Origin: Symbiodinium sp. CCMP2592
Lineage: Eukaryota; Sar; Dinophyceae; Suessiales; Symbiodiniaceae
Reading direction: 5' to 3'
Assembly: GCA_905221615.1 (NCBI GenBank)
Contig: CAJNDT010001255.1
Span: forward strand, 1-64,000
Length of the DNA stretch: 64,000 bases
Shown: one piece after another, positions 1 to 9,900 of the stretch
How the letters are laid out: every line of letters begins with the position of its first letter
Position numbering within the stretch: the first letter of the stretch is position 1
Made by a program: the position numbers and the translations under genes
The notes under the pieces: model-generated
The model's database searches: none
Told to the model about the DNA's origin: nothing
What the model saw: the letters and a program-made list of their open reading frames with translations, nothing else

Positions 1-863
1 CAGCATCAGGGTTTGGCACTCTGCCTTTTTGACTTTGCACATGTGACCCCCAGTGCGCAGCCAAGGGGGTCTTCCTGAGAAGATCACTGAAGAAGTTGTA
101 CCATTTGTGGTACTGTCGACGTTCTGAGCCGTTCCTGTTGCTCTCATCGAAAAACAAGTCCATACGCCACCACAGTTCGCCCTGTGAGAGCCAAGCTGCT
201 CTCGCTGGCAGTTTTGCATCATTTTCCAAGTTAAGCAATTGCCCATCACGGAGCAATAGCATGACCCACAGTTTCAGAAGCATCACCGAAATCCTCCAAA
301 GCAACACTGTACTTGAATCTTACTAAATACTGACACACACCTGCACGTGTGTAACAAGCCCCAGTTCACAACACATTGAATTCTTAAGAAATCAACCCAA
401 AGACTCACGATGACATGTCAGCAGCCACATCATGTCACTCGAACTTGAGACAGGAAACTATCGCAGATGGCACTGAACTGACAACCACATGGAATGATTA
501 ACACAGGCCACCGATGCCTTCAACTGGAGGTCGAGACACCAGCCAGGTCATTGCCACCTGCACGACAGCAGCATACGAACTGAGACAATACCGACAAACA
601 CATCTGATCACGGAGTGACTGAAGCTCTCTACCTTTTCATTGCACAGCTGCACCAGCTCGGATCACTCAGATCCTTCCACGAGGCGGCGAGGATTTTCCT
701 CGGCACCTCGTGGAGGGAACGGACGGGGTCCAGGGCTCAACCCAGTCCCAACATTGGAAAGCAGAATACCAACAAGACAGAATGTAGAAAGATGAAGCAA
801 GCTCATTTAACTCTAGAGAATTATGGCACTCTGCCTTATTGGCACTCTGCCTTCAGCTACAAT
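1..863. other. No gene recognised
   Basis: I see no supported coding sequence here. It holds three copies of the mini-palindrome (15, 825, 841) and otherwise unique-looking sequence. It could be the 3' region of the minus-strand methyltransferase-like gene. Confidence 0.5.
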
Positions 864-2021
864 TCATGTTGGGACATCCCTCATCATATGAAAGGCCACA
901 GCCTTGCCGAACTCCGGGGTGTACTCCTCTGACACCTGAAGATCTTCAGGACTACCGGTGAACTTCTCACCATCTCGATCAACGCAACCAGCACTTCCTC
1001 TGACATGGGAAGGATAGCTGCGCCGCATACCATTGATGTGCTGACAGTTGCTCCACAGTTGAAGCAGTTTCAGGATGGGCTGGCCGAAGGCACCACCATA
1101 GGTTTTGACCTTCATAGCCTGGATCATTCCCATGACACGATCGACGAGTGGAATGTCGAACAGCATGCTGGAGCAAGGCTGCTCGATCACAAACCGGTTG
1201 TCATCCAAAGCCGCGAGCAAAGTCAACAGCAGCGTCACATACATGAAACGATTGCCTTCTTGGCATGCCAGCGATCGCTCAGGTTCTCCCATCCAGTCAT
1301 TGGCAATGGACCTTCCAGTACTGTATTTACAGAGTTGGACGAAGGAAGAGCATGGAGTTCCAAACCACACCAGGCCGTGGTTGTGTGTTTGACACACAGC
1401 ATTGACAGCCAGGCGAAGTCCTCTCACAGAAAGAATATCATGATCTGTGCCGTACCTGATGTCCAAGGCTAGCCCCTGCCAGCCAGCACGGAGCATCTCC
1501 CGACTGAGGTTGCCCTGCCCTGCAAAGATCTCCAGGAAGTGGAACCTGGCACTCTGCCTTATGTTCCTCTTCCAATGACAAAAGTTGATGAGGAATCTCA
1601 TCTGTTTCTTCCATGGCCACGAAGTCATGATGGGAAAAGTTTCTGATAACATTTGTTGCCAGATTGATATCATCCAGGAAAACCCACTGGCTTCAAGAAT
1701 CAAATCATAGTTGCACTCAGGCAGAACTTCATAAGGACCTTCATTATGGAACTCCAGAAGCGACGGGTCAACTTCGCAAAGGCGCAGAACATCCTGTCCT
1801 CTCGAAATGGCCAAGAATCTCTTCTCCAGTTCGATGTTTGCATCAAACTGCCGCCGAATGTCTGCTAACAGTCTTCTTCTTGTTTCAGCCGGGTCATCTG
1901 CTGCTGCAGCCATGGCACTCCGAATTGCACTCTGCATGGCACTCTGTCCTATCCGCAAGAAAGTGTAACACCTTAACCTCAAGGTTGTTCGAATTAACAA
2001 CGTAATTGTGAACCAGCACAT
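864..2021 (-). CDS. SAM-dependent methyltransferase-like protein
   Basis: The ORF has 385 codons. The likely start is the Met at 1913 (MAAAADDPAET), because the codons before it are degenerate copies of the mini-palindrome (RIGQSAMQSAIRSAM). Around residues 162-200 is a Rossmann-type glycine motif, FLEIFAGQGNLS, followed by an acidic strand end (ALDIRYGTDHD). Farther on are WFGTPCSSF and VIEQPCSSM. Together they resemble motifs I, II, IV and VIII of the C5-cytosine methyltransferase class, with TPCSSF where those enzymes have PPCQ. Related domains occur inside the retroelements near 39 kb and 52.7 kb, so this could be a relative or a captured copy. The segment before the motif (ASGFSWMISIWQQ) may contain an unspliced intron. 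A copy of the mini-palindrome (RQSA) sits directly before motif I. Target and activity are unknown. Confidence 0.6.
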   Translation of the reverse strand: MCWFTITLLIRTTLRLRCYTFLRIGQSAMQSAIRSAMAAAADDPAETRRRLLADIRRQFDANIELEKRFLAISRGQDVLRLCEVDPSLLEFHNEGPYEVLPECNYDLILEASGFSWMISIWQQMLSETFPIMTSWPWKKQMRFLINFCHWKRNIRQSARFHFLEIFAGQGNLSREMLRAGWQGLALDIRYGTDHDILSVRGLRLAVNAVCQTHNHGLVWFGTPCSSFVQLCKYSTGRSIANDWMGEPERSLACQEGNRFMYVTLLLTLLAALDDNRFVIEQPCSSMLFDIPLVDRVMGMIQAMKVKTYGGAFGQPILKLLQLWSNCQHINGMRRSYPSHVRGSAGCVDRDGEKFTGSPEDLQVSEEYTPEFGKAVAFHMMRDVPT

Positions 2022-2320
2022 TCAGCAGTTGACACACTTGTGAGTCGATTGATCCATCACAACACAAGGATGAGACAGACATGATGCAATCACTCGTTGA
2101 AATTCACATGTGGCATAGTTGTTGCAGACCATGACTTCATGCTCAAGCACTCAAATACAGCACTGCCAGACCCTCACTCGATTCTCGTTTTTCTGGTACC
2201 GCACACAGCAGTCCATCCATCGTCCTCGACGATTCCGAGGCCACCGAGGTGGCAGACACAAGCATTCTTGGCACTCTGCCTTCTGTAAAGTTTCCAAGCT
2301 GTCATTGCAAGACATCAACC

Positions 2321-3322
2321 TTAGGGCCACCAGAAATCTTCAGGTGGCTCACAGTCGGAGGGTGGTTCTGAGGAGATATACCCCGATCGACGACCACGAA
2401 TGCGAAATCCTTTGCCTTCACCTGCAGACTCATACTGATTTGAGTCTGGGGACGACTGAGCTTCGTCCAGTGCGTCCATCTCCTCATTGTCTGACTCCTC
2501 ACCTTCCTCCACATCTGAGGGGGCTCCATCATCCGCTGAGCCGCGCTGACTCCAGTCCGTGTCTTCTTCTGAGATGTGCCCATAATCAATACCCAAACGA
2601 CCCCGCCCTCCAAGCTCACCAAGACGAACATCTCGAACACCTTCCTCAATCACATCTGAGTCTGAGGCGTGAATCTCACCTTCGGCACGAGCTGGCCCAG
2701 TCAACCAGGCATCCGGGCGAGATTCCAAACGAAAAAAAATTTGATCACGAACTCCACCTTCGAACTCATCTGGCACTCTGCCTTCCGGCACTCTGCCTTC
2801 TGGCACTCTGCCTTCAGCAGCTCCACTGTTGGCGTTATTGTTAGGGCGAGGATAGCCATTTTCAAGCATCGGCCTTGGCGGCACTATTGGTGGCGGCGGG
2901 TTGTCTGCAGCATTGAAACAAATGGCACAAATTCGCCGTTCCAACTGCCGACGTTGCATCTCCTCAGGTGTCAAGTTCTGAAGGGTGACCAGAACAATGC
3001 GGCCCTCCCTAACAGTAACCCCATCCGGCTCGAAGTTGATCAAGATCGGGGTCTCAGGAATGTCCAACGCTTCTGCCACAGCTTGGGCAATCTCAATCTC
3101 ATGTCGCGCAGGGGCAGGAGGTCGTGGGCAAGGTGGCCGATTCGCAGGTATTAGCGGCGGCGGACCCATGGGTGGCCCTGGTACTCTGCCTTCCGCCCCA
3201 CCGCCCTCTTCACCAATGCCATTCACAACGGTTGGCGGCACTCTACGAGGCCGTCGCTTCGGAGTCCTCACCCGGCCGATCCTCCCCGCTGCTGCCGGCT
3301 TGGCCTTCGGCTTCGGTGCCAT
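2321..3322 (-). CDS. Pro-rich, acidic-tailed disordered protein
   Basis: I do not recognise a family. The start is taken at MAPKPKAKPAAAG, a Lys/Pro/Ala-rich N-terminus common in dinoflagellate proteins; the longer ORF runs 11 codons farther. Residues about 1-85 are basic and Pro-rich. A possible folded core, from HEIEIAQAVAEAL to ICAICFNAA, contains a lone CxxC. After it come three tandem EGRVP units (2772-2814) made by 15-nt repeats of the mini-palindrome, and a long Asp/Glu/Ser tail ending in PPEDFWWP. A fourth, diverged copy gives EGRVPGPP near the N-terminus. The acidic tail and low complexity suggest an interaction or scaffold role, but this is inference only. Confidence 0.5.
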   Translation of the reverse strand: MAPKPKAKPAAAGRIGRVRTPKRRPRRVPPTVVNGIGEEGGGAEGRVPGPPMGPPPLIPANRPPCPRPPAPARHEIEIAQAVAEALDIPETPILINFEPDGVTVREGRIVLVTLQNLTPEEMQRRQLERRICAICFNAADNPPPPIVPPRPMLENGYPRPNNNANSGAAEGRVPEGRVPEGRVPDEFEGGVRDQIFFRLESRPDAWLTGPARAEGEIHASDSDVIEEGVRDVRLGELGGRGRLGIDYGHISEEDTDWSQRGSADDGAPSDVEEGEESDNEEMDALDEAQSSPDSNQYESAGEGKGFRIRGRRSGYISSEPPSDCEPPEDFWWP

Positions 3323-4684
3323 GGTGCTTAACTTTAAATATCTTTGATCCACCAAGTTGCAAGCAACTACCTGTGCTGGATAGTACGAACAGGTACTAGA
3401 TGTTGATTGTCATGTTCGTTTCAATACCACATGCAATATGTTCCACTGGACGACACAAGTATTTATGCACATGATCATTAGATGAACATATACTTGAAGA
3501 CAGAGTGCTAATGGATGATGTAGTTTAATGTTCCAAAGCAGTATGCCCCATAATAAGTATATGCATATAATCCATACATACATATATATATATATCTTAT
3601 ATATACCTAGGTCTATGTATAAACTTACCACACACAGTAACGGTTTAGGGTTTAAAAGAGCTTCAGGGTTTTAGGTTTTAAGGAGGTCCATGGTTTAAAG
3701 GTACTTAAAAGCAGAGTGCCACCTAGCTTATGCTTAATCATAAGATGTGTTACTACTCGTAGGGATTTGGTTGGGTTAGCTGGACTGTGCCGATTCAATG
3801 GGATTCGATATTGTATAACTAGCTCCCAAGATTCAATAAGCTCCAACAAGACTTTTGGGAGGGGATGTTACATGTGTGCAATTGTCTGGTACAGGGTCGG
3901 TGTGCCTTCAAAACGTGATGGCCCGAACACTAAGATTCAATAAGATTTTTTCGGGTAGTCCGTAATTCTGCAAATGTCTTCTAAGATTCAAAAAGATTTT
4001 TTTGGGCGAGCTGGAGGCGGTATCCCTTGTAAATTCGATAAGATTCAATAAGATTCAATAAGATTTTTTCGATGTAGGCCACAATTCTGCAAATATCTTC
4101 TAAGATTCAGTAAGATTCAATAAGATTTTTTGGGGCGATCTGGATTCGGCACCCTTTTAAAAATGATAAATCAATAAGATTCAATAAGATTCAATAAGAT
4201 TCAATAAGATTTTTCCGGGGCATGCCACAAGTGTCACAAATGTCTTCTAAGATTTTGCAGGGCCTGTGGGGCGGTATGGGGATGGTGTCCCTTCAAAGGC
4301 CATATGTTTTTTTAAACACGTATGCACCCCATTGCAGACTTCCGTGGTCCTTTGTTGGGTCCCTCCCAACTGGTGTTCTAGGACAGGTTGGATCCTGCCT
4401 TTGGCGCGGATTTGTCCACAGGCATCTGCAGTATCCTTGTGAAATCGACAGACCGCCTGGGATTACAAAGAGACATACATTCCTGATGGCATAATGCAAC
4501 ACAAGGCAACACAATCATGTCAATACATAATGATCATGGAACACATGTTACAACCCATGGCACTCCGCCTTCAGAAACATGTCTGTGACAATGGCATTGC
4601 CACACCTCCAAAATTAATAAGACTCGAGGCCACATCACCGACAACACATACACATGAGCCAGTTATTGTGGCACTCTGCCTTGT
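3323..4684. other. Spacer with telomere-like words
   Basis: No convincing coding region. Around 3640-3710 there are words such as GGTTTAGGG and AGGGTTTTAGG, like degenerate TTTAGGG telomere repeats. A reverse-oriented near copy of the mini-palindrome (GCAGAGTGCC) lies near 3711, and normal-orientation copies lie at 4559 (variant) and 4670. Positions 4260-4560 look like unique sequence. Confidence 0.45.
3820..4260. repeat. Degenerate tandem repeat with AAGATTCAAT units
   Basis: The decamer AAGATTCAAT and TAAGATTTTTTCGG blocks recur many times. A longer imperfect unit of about 120-150 bp is marked by CAAATGTCTTCTAAGATT at about 3971, 4089 and 4236, each time followed by runs of the decamer and then by GGGCGA- or GGGCAT-type sequence. 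No ORF runs through it. Confidence 0.75.
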
Positions 4685-4708
4685 TACCGAGCCACCTTGT
4701 CGACGCAA

Positions 4709-6332
4709 TCAGTCCACCACGGGGTCGTTGACCTCAGGAGCTTCCTCTTCACGAGTGCGGTCGTCAACGAGTTGAGCTTGTATTTCCTGAACGATTGCGT
4801 CCACATCATTAGCATCATCTTCGACAGGAACAGGGGCATTGCTTCCCGTGGACCCCCTCGGACCCAAAAAGAACCTTGCCATAGAGGCTGAGCTCGCACA
4901 CTTGAGAGGGCAAGCGGTGGCCTTGTTCCGCCCGGTCGACTCACAGTATCGATTGATACATTCGCTGTGAAAGAGGTGGCCACACGATAGCGCTTCCAAT
5001 GCCTGCATTCCAGGGAAGCAACAGAAAAAGACACGTCATGTGAGAGGTACTGTTCTGAGGATTAGTGGAATGTACAAACAGGACAGGCACCACTATCAAT
5101 GGTTCATTAACCAAAGGCAAACGAAACCAGCCTGCCTGGCCCGGGTGCATCTCCGAATGGCAAATGACACAGAGGTCCTGGTTCCACCGGTTCGCAGGTC
5201 TGCTCGACTCATTCGGAGCATCCTCCTCCTCCTCCTCAAAGAAGACACTGTCGTCGGCCTCGCGCTCGACCTCGGCCTCGACCTCGGCCCCGGCCTCGAC
5301 CTCGGCCCCGGCCTCGGCCATGACCTCATCATCGACCTCGACTGCGACCTCGTCCTGCGACTCTGTGTTTGGTGCCGTCGCCCTGGCCTTGGACTTGGCC
5401 TTGGCTTTCGACTTGCCCTTGGCTTTTGCTTTGGCTTTCGACTTGGGTGTCGCAAAGGGCACAACGGCATTCACGTCAGCACCGGCTGTCGAGTCACTGT
5501 TCGTGGAGGTGTCTGGCTCTGGCAACTCAACTGTTTGAGGTGCAGTGGTCACTTCTGCAGGAGGCATGACGATCTCCTGATCGGGCCTGATCTCTGCCTC
5601 TGCCGGCGCTAGACCATCGTCATCCATGGCAGGAGCATTCCCATCAACTGGCACTCTGCCTTCCACAACCCTCGGCACTCTGTCTTGTTCACTTCCTGCA
5701 TCCTGGCTGCCTTCGGTTGCCTGGCTTGCATTGGAACCCGGAACGGCATGAGGGGAGGCAGGCGGCTGTTGAATCGGCACTCTGCCTTGTTCCCCAGCCG
5801 GGCTGCGACCCACAGCCTGGCTTGGATTGGAACTAGGAGCAGTCGTTGGCAAAGGACCAGAACGGACCACGTCTGGCACTCTGCCTTCCGACGGCGGAAC
5901 CGTTGGCGGGGCAGCTGGAGCAGGACTCGGATTGAAACTGAGACGTCCCTGCGTCTCAGTGGACTGCCTTGCTCTCGCTCTACGCCTGGCATAGGTCGTG
6001 ACATCCTCGGTCATCCATGTGGACTGCCATCCACACTCCAAGGCAACCCTGTCAACAGAATGCTCAGACATATTCACCCCCAGTCCCAGAACCGGTTTGG
6101 CTATGCGGTTCCAACTGCTGCTATCGCAGACGGATTGACGCCTATGGGCATTCTCACATCGCTGACCAAGCAAGCTGTATTTCATATCGACCCTGAGTTC
6201 ACTGACCTTTGTGGTCGGCTTCAGATTGGTCAATATGAAGAGCAGTTGCAGCGCTGTTTGTTGTGGCAGGTCAGCCGTGACCGCAGCATCCCATGCACTA
6301 TGAACTCGCTCGAGCAGAGCTTTCACCTTCAC
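4709..6332 (-). CDS. RING-H2-type zinc finger protein (two exons seen)
   Basis: Two exons, 6332-5136 and 5002-4709, join in phase 0. Joining completes a RING finger that neither exon has alone: CVIC in the first exon, then SCGHLFHSEC with the C-x-H-x2-H-x2-C pattern of RING-H2 and a CPLKC pair (one residue longer than the usual CPxC) in the second. RING-H2 proteins normally act as ubiquitin E3 ligases that bind an E2 enzyme. The first exon begins at an AG acceptor (its first codon is GTG), so an upstream exon is expected, perhaps the Gln/Met-rich ORF at 6393-6827. Between the N-terminal part and the RING lie a Pro/Ser linker carrying several mini-palindrome peptides (EGRVP, QGRVP), a Lys/Ala repeat region and a Glu-rich stretch. 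The C-terminus is acidic. Confidence 0.7.
5003..5135 (-). other. GC-AG intron in the RING finger gene
   Basis: On the minus strand the donor reads CCAG|GCAGGC and the acceptor ATGCAG|GCATTG. Removing 133 nt joins MHPGQ to ALEALSCGH in phase 0 and completes the RING pattern. AGGC is repeated at both junctions, which fits known dinoflagellate intron features: GC donors and a G after the acceptor AG. Confidence 0.75.
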
Positions 6333-6392
6333 CTCAGTCAGTAAGGCTTATCTAGGCTTTGTGGGGGGAGGGTTCAGGGATCATTGCTGACC

Positions 6393-6827
6393 TTAGGGAT
6401 ACTCGGTTGATTGACAAGCAGCCAGAGGGATCGAACGCAATGTCGTGGCGCTTCTCGGGATTGCATCTGCATCGGTAGTGGACGTTGCCAGCCGATCAAT
6501 CCCGATCGTTGCTGCTTGCCTTGCTCTGTTCTTCTTGGTTTCCTTACGAATCCTCCTCACTTCTTGGTCTTCTGATTCCGACGAGGAGGAGTCGTTGGCA
6601 CGCTGCCTTGATTCACCCACAGCAGCCATCTGCTGCTGTTGCTGCATTTGCTGCATCTGCTGCATTTGCTGCATCTGTTGCTGCTGCTGCATCTGTTGCT
6701 GCTGTTGCAACATGAAAGGGTTCATCATGGCCAGTGGGTTGTTCATTCCCCTTGCTGGGTTCATTGCCCCCGGCATTGGGAACATCATCTGATCACTCAC
6801 ACGAGCGCTCTTCCTCGACTTTCCCAT
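6393..6827 (-). CDS. Gln/Met-rich ORF, possible upstream exon of the RING gene
   Basis: The start is set at MGKSRKSARVSDQMM. The ORF has an Asn/Pro/Met-rich segment, then a long run of Gln with Met at intervals (about 6635-6715), then an Asp/Glu/Ser patch and a basic Lys/Arg stretch. No family is recognised. It lies just upstream, on the same strand, of the RING exon that starts at a splice acceptor near 6333. A GC donor after CTG near 6430 would join it in phase 0, but that site is weak, so a separate gene ending at 6393 is equally possible. A variant of the mini-palindrome falls in the coding part (near 6597), and an exact copy lies just before the start (6848). Confidence 0.45.
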   Translation of the reverse strand: MGKSRKSARVSDQMMFPMPGAMNPARGMNNPLAMMNPFMLQQQQQMQQQQQMQQMQQMQQMQQQQQMAAVGESRQRANDSSSSESEDQEVRRIRKETKKNRARQAATIGIDRLATSTTDADAIPRSATTLRSIPLAACQSTEYP

Positions 6828-6989
6828 TGCTCTCGGCGACTGTCTCTGGCACTCTGCCTGGAAGCACCACTGCAGCACTAAGGGACTCGATCTTGAACAC
6901 ACATATGTTGATTGCGGCCAGGTCAAGAAATTCTTGCGCATCCACCCACTAGTCACTAGAGTCCGTACACACTACGTGGCATGGTCCCA

Positions 6990-9900
6990 TCAACGGCCAG
7001 ATAGCAAGCGTTTCAGCTTCCACAACTCACAATCACTTGCATCATGCATTCCAGCCTTGCCATAGTAGCCAACCACCTTGGACGCCAGCACCTGAAAAGT
7101 TTTATGGGGCTGTCACAGGAAACCAAGGTTGAACCAATCAATTCACAGGCACAGTAATTAATCCATCGAGTTACTGCCGACATGACTGTATGCATAGGCA
7201 TCGTCTTTGTTTTCCAAAACGGCAAGCTGAAATGTGCCAGATCAGACGGACCGCAAAAGTGACAACATTCAAACGCCCCAAGAAATGCGATTTCACATTG
7301 GCACTCTGCCTTGCCGGCACTCTGCCTAGTGACAGCGACACAAAAAAGAATCTGAACAGGCCACACTGTTTGGTGGCACTCTGCCTTAGTCACACCGAGA
7401 ACTCTCTGGCACTCTGCCTTGTGAAAGTCCCCAGTGCCCAAGGACGAATGGGATGAAGAAGAGGAGGTCCACTAGATGGCTTTGTTTTGGCAACACAATT
7501 AATAAACCTACTCGTTCAGCTCAATCATTGACACTGATCAATCCTGAAAGGCATCTGCAGTTACTCCCCAATCAGGAACGAAGTTCGCAGTGGTCTGGTA
7601 AACATCCACATACTCTTCATCTTCCGATGGCGGGACATCATCACCCATCTGGCTCACCGCGTCTAGGTTTTCCCCCCTTGCCTTCTGTTCCAGCTTCTTC
7701 TGACAATACACAAGCATGGTGTAATTGTAAGCATCCCAAATCTTGCAGGACAAAGGCACAATCAAGCTCTGCAGGTCTTTGGGCTTGAATTTTTCCTTTG
7801 AGATGACATCTTCCGTCGTATAAACCTCAACGAGTGTCCTGGAGGCCTCAAACCAGTGCCAGTATGTCAGATGTTTTCCCTTGACTTTATCACGGCCATG
7901 TTTTGGCGGAGTGACATTGAACATGCACTGGAGAATCTGCTCAATGACCGCCACCCCAGTTTCCCTCTGAAGCCACAGGTTCCAGTCCCCAGGCTCAGAA
8001 TTGTTTGGAATCTCCTTCACGTTCTGGTCACACAACAGATCCCAGACAACCGCAGTTTTCGAGCCCTTCGACCGAAAGTGATTCCACGCCATGTCCTTTC
8101 TATCCACTGGCACGTTATTCTTCTCGCATTCTCGGACTGTGATCTCATGGACAGCCATGAGCAGCTTGGTCATGACAGTCGTAGTCTTGCTGTTGAACTT
8201 CCGATCGTTGTGCTGGGGGTTGAACGGCTGATCTTGTGGCACCGGTCTCGCCATACGTGCCCGATTGGCGAGGCGGCCCACCTTCGAAGTCGTCACCGCC
8301 CTGTGACTGCATGGCAGCATTCCCCGCAACGCTCTGAGAGTTTTCTCCTCCTCAGTCTCTGGCTGCAAAAGCTCGGCTGGCACCTTGATCTTGTTTTGAC
8401 CCCTTGGCACTCTGCCTTGGGGGTCCGTAATTCCGAGGTCCTCCTCCGCTTCCAAGAAAGGCTTCACCTCTCCAGGCACTGGCGCAGTCGCACTCTTCGG
8501 GTTTGCGGCAGCCTTCGGGCTCGGGTCCACATTCATAGCCTCCAGCTCGTTCATGACCTTGGCGACGACGGCATCGTGCTCGCTCTCAGTCACCCGGGTC
8601 TCCGGTACAGAAGGCATCGGCTCATCTTGCTCCTCTCGGAGAGGGTCCCCTAGTACCATTGTTGCTTGGCTGTCACCCTCATCCTCGTCCAAGCGATCCG
8701 GGTCGGGCTCCGCCTCCATCTCAAGCGGCGGTTGCTCATCCTGCACCATAACCTCGACAAATTCCATTTCATTGTCCGACGGATCTTGCACAGGCTCCTC
8801 CTCTTCCACCCCAACATCAACCAAAGTGTCCTCCTCCTCGGCTTCCACCTCCTCCTGGGGGTCCAACCATATTCCTCCCTTCTCCGTCTTCATATGCCGC
8901 AAAAAAGCAGGATGAGCTTCGCCTGGACGGCCCTTTCCAACAAGGTGAGTAGGGATATTGGGACGGCCCTTGCCAACAAGTGGCACTAGGGCTGGACGGC
9001 CCTTTCCAACAAGGTCAGTAGGGATATTGTCCTCCACTGGCACTCTGCCTTTGTGGCCCTTTCCGGCAGGCTTGCCCTTTTGGGCGAAGTAAGCTGCTTT
9101 CCCGATCGGGACGGCGTCGCCATTGCTTTTCAAGCCCTGGGCCTTTGCCACCCAGGCCGGCTCAGCGCGTCGGCCCTGCGGAACGAAATTGGAGCCTCTT
9201 GCCGTATCGTCAGCATACTCGGCAAGTTCCTTGGCGAAATCCTCCTCGTCCATCCTTTGCTTTTCCGTCATTTCAGCAGGAGCACTTGCCGACATAAACT
9301 GTGGCTTGGAACCAACAGGCACAGGCTGTCCGTCGCCGAATTTACTTTTGGCAGGAGGCTGCTTTGCCGGCGGGGGACCCATCGGCTCTGGCACTCTGCC
9401 TTGCTTTGCCGGCGGGGGACCCATCGGCTCTGGCACTCTTGGAGGGGGATTCGGCTCGGGATCTGGCACTCTGCCTTGCTTTGCCGGCGGGGGACCCATC
9501 GGCTCTGGCACTCTGCCTTGCTTTGCCGGCGGGGGACCCATCGGCTCTGGCACTCTTGGCTGGGAATTCGGCTCGGGATTCGGCTCATCGTCATGCCAGG
9601 CATCGTATTCGTCCTGGATGACGGGCATTCTGGCCGTTCTGCCCCAGCGATGTTGCTGCTGCTGGTGGCCAGGAGGAGGATGAGCTGGTTGCACCGGGCC
9701 CTTGCCAGGAGGAGGATGATCTGGTTGCACCGGCCCCCTGCCAGGAGGAGGATCTGGTTGCACCCTGCCAGGAGGAAGTGGTTCCCACTCCTGCTGCCAA
9801 GGGTGATCAGGCAGAGGCCCAGCATTTCGCAGCGGTCTTACTGGCACCTGCCACGGAGCAGGAGGCCTCGCCTTTTGCTGAGGCGGTTTATGCAAAGGCG

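Noticed and set aside
5040..5612. Plus-strand Leu/Gly/Asp-rich ORF
   Set aside because: Antisense of the Glu/Ala/Lys-rich part of the RING finger gene, whose frame is supported by a completed zinc finger across the intron.
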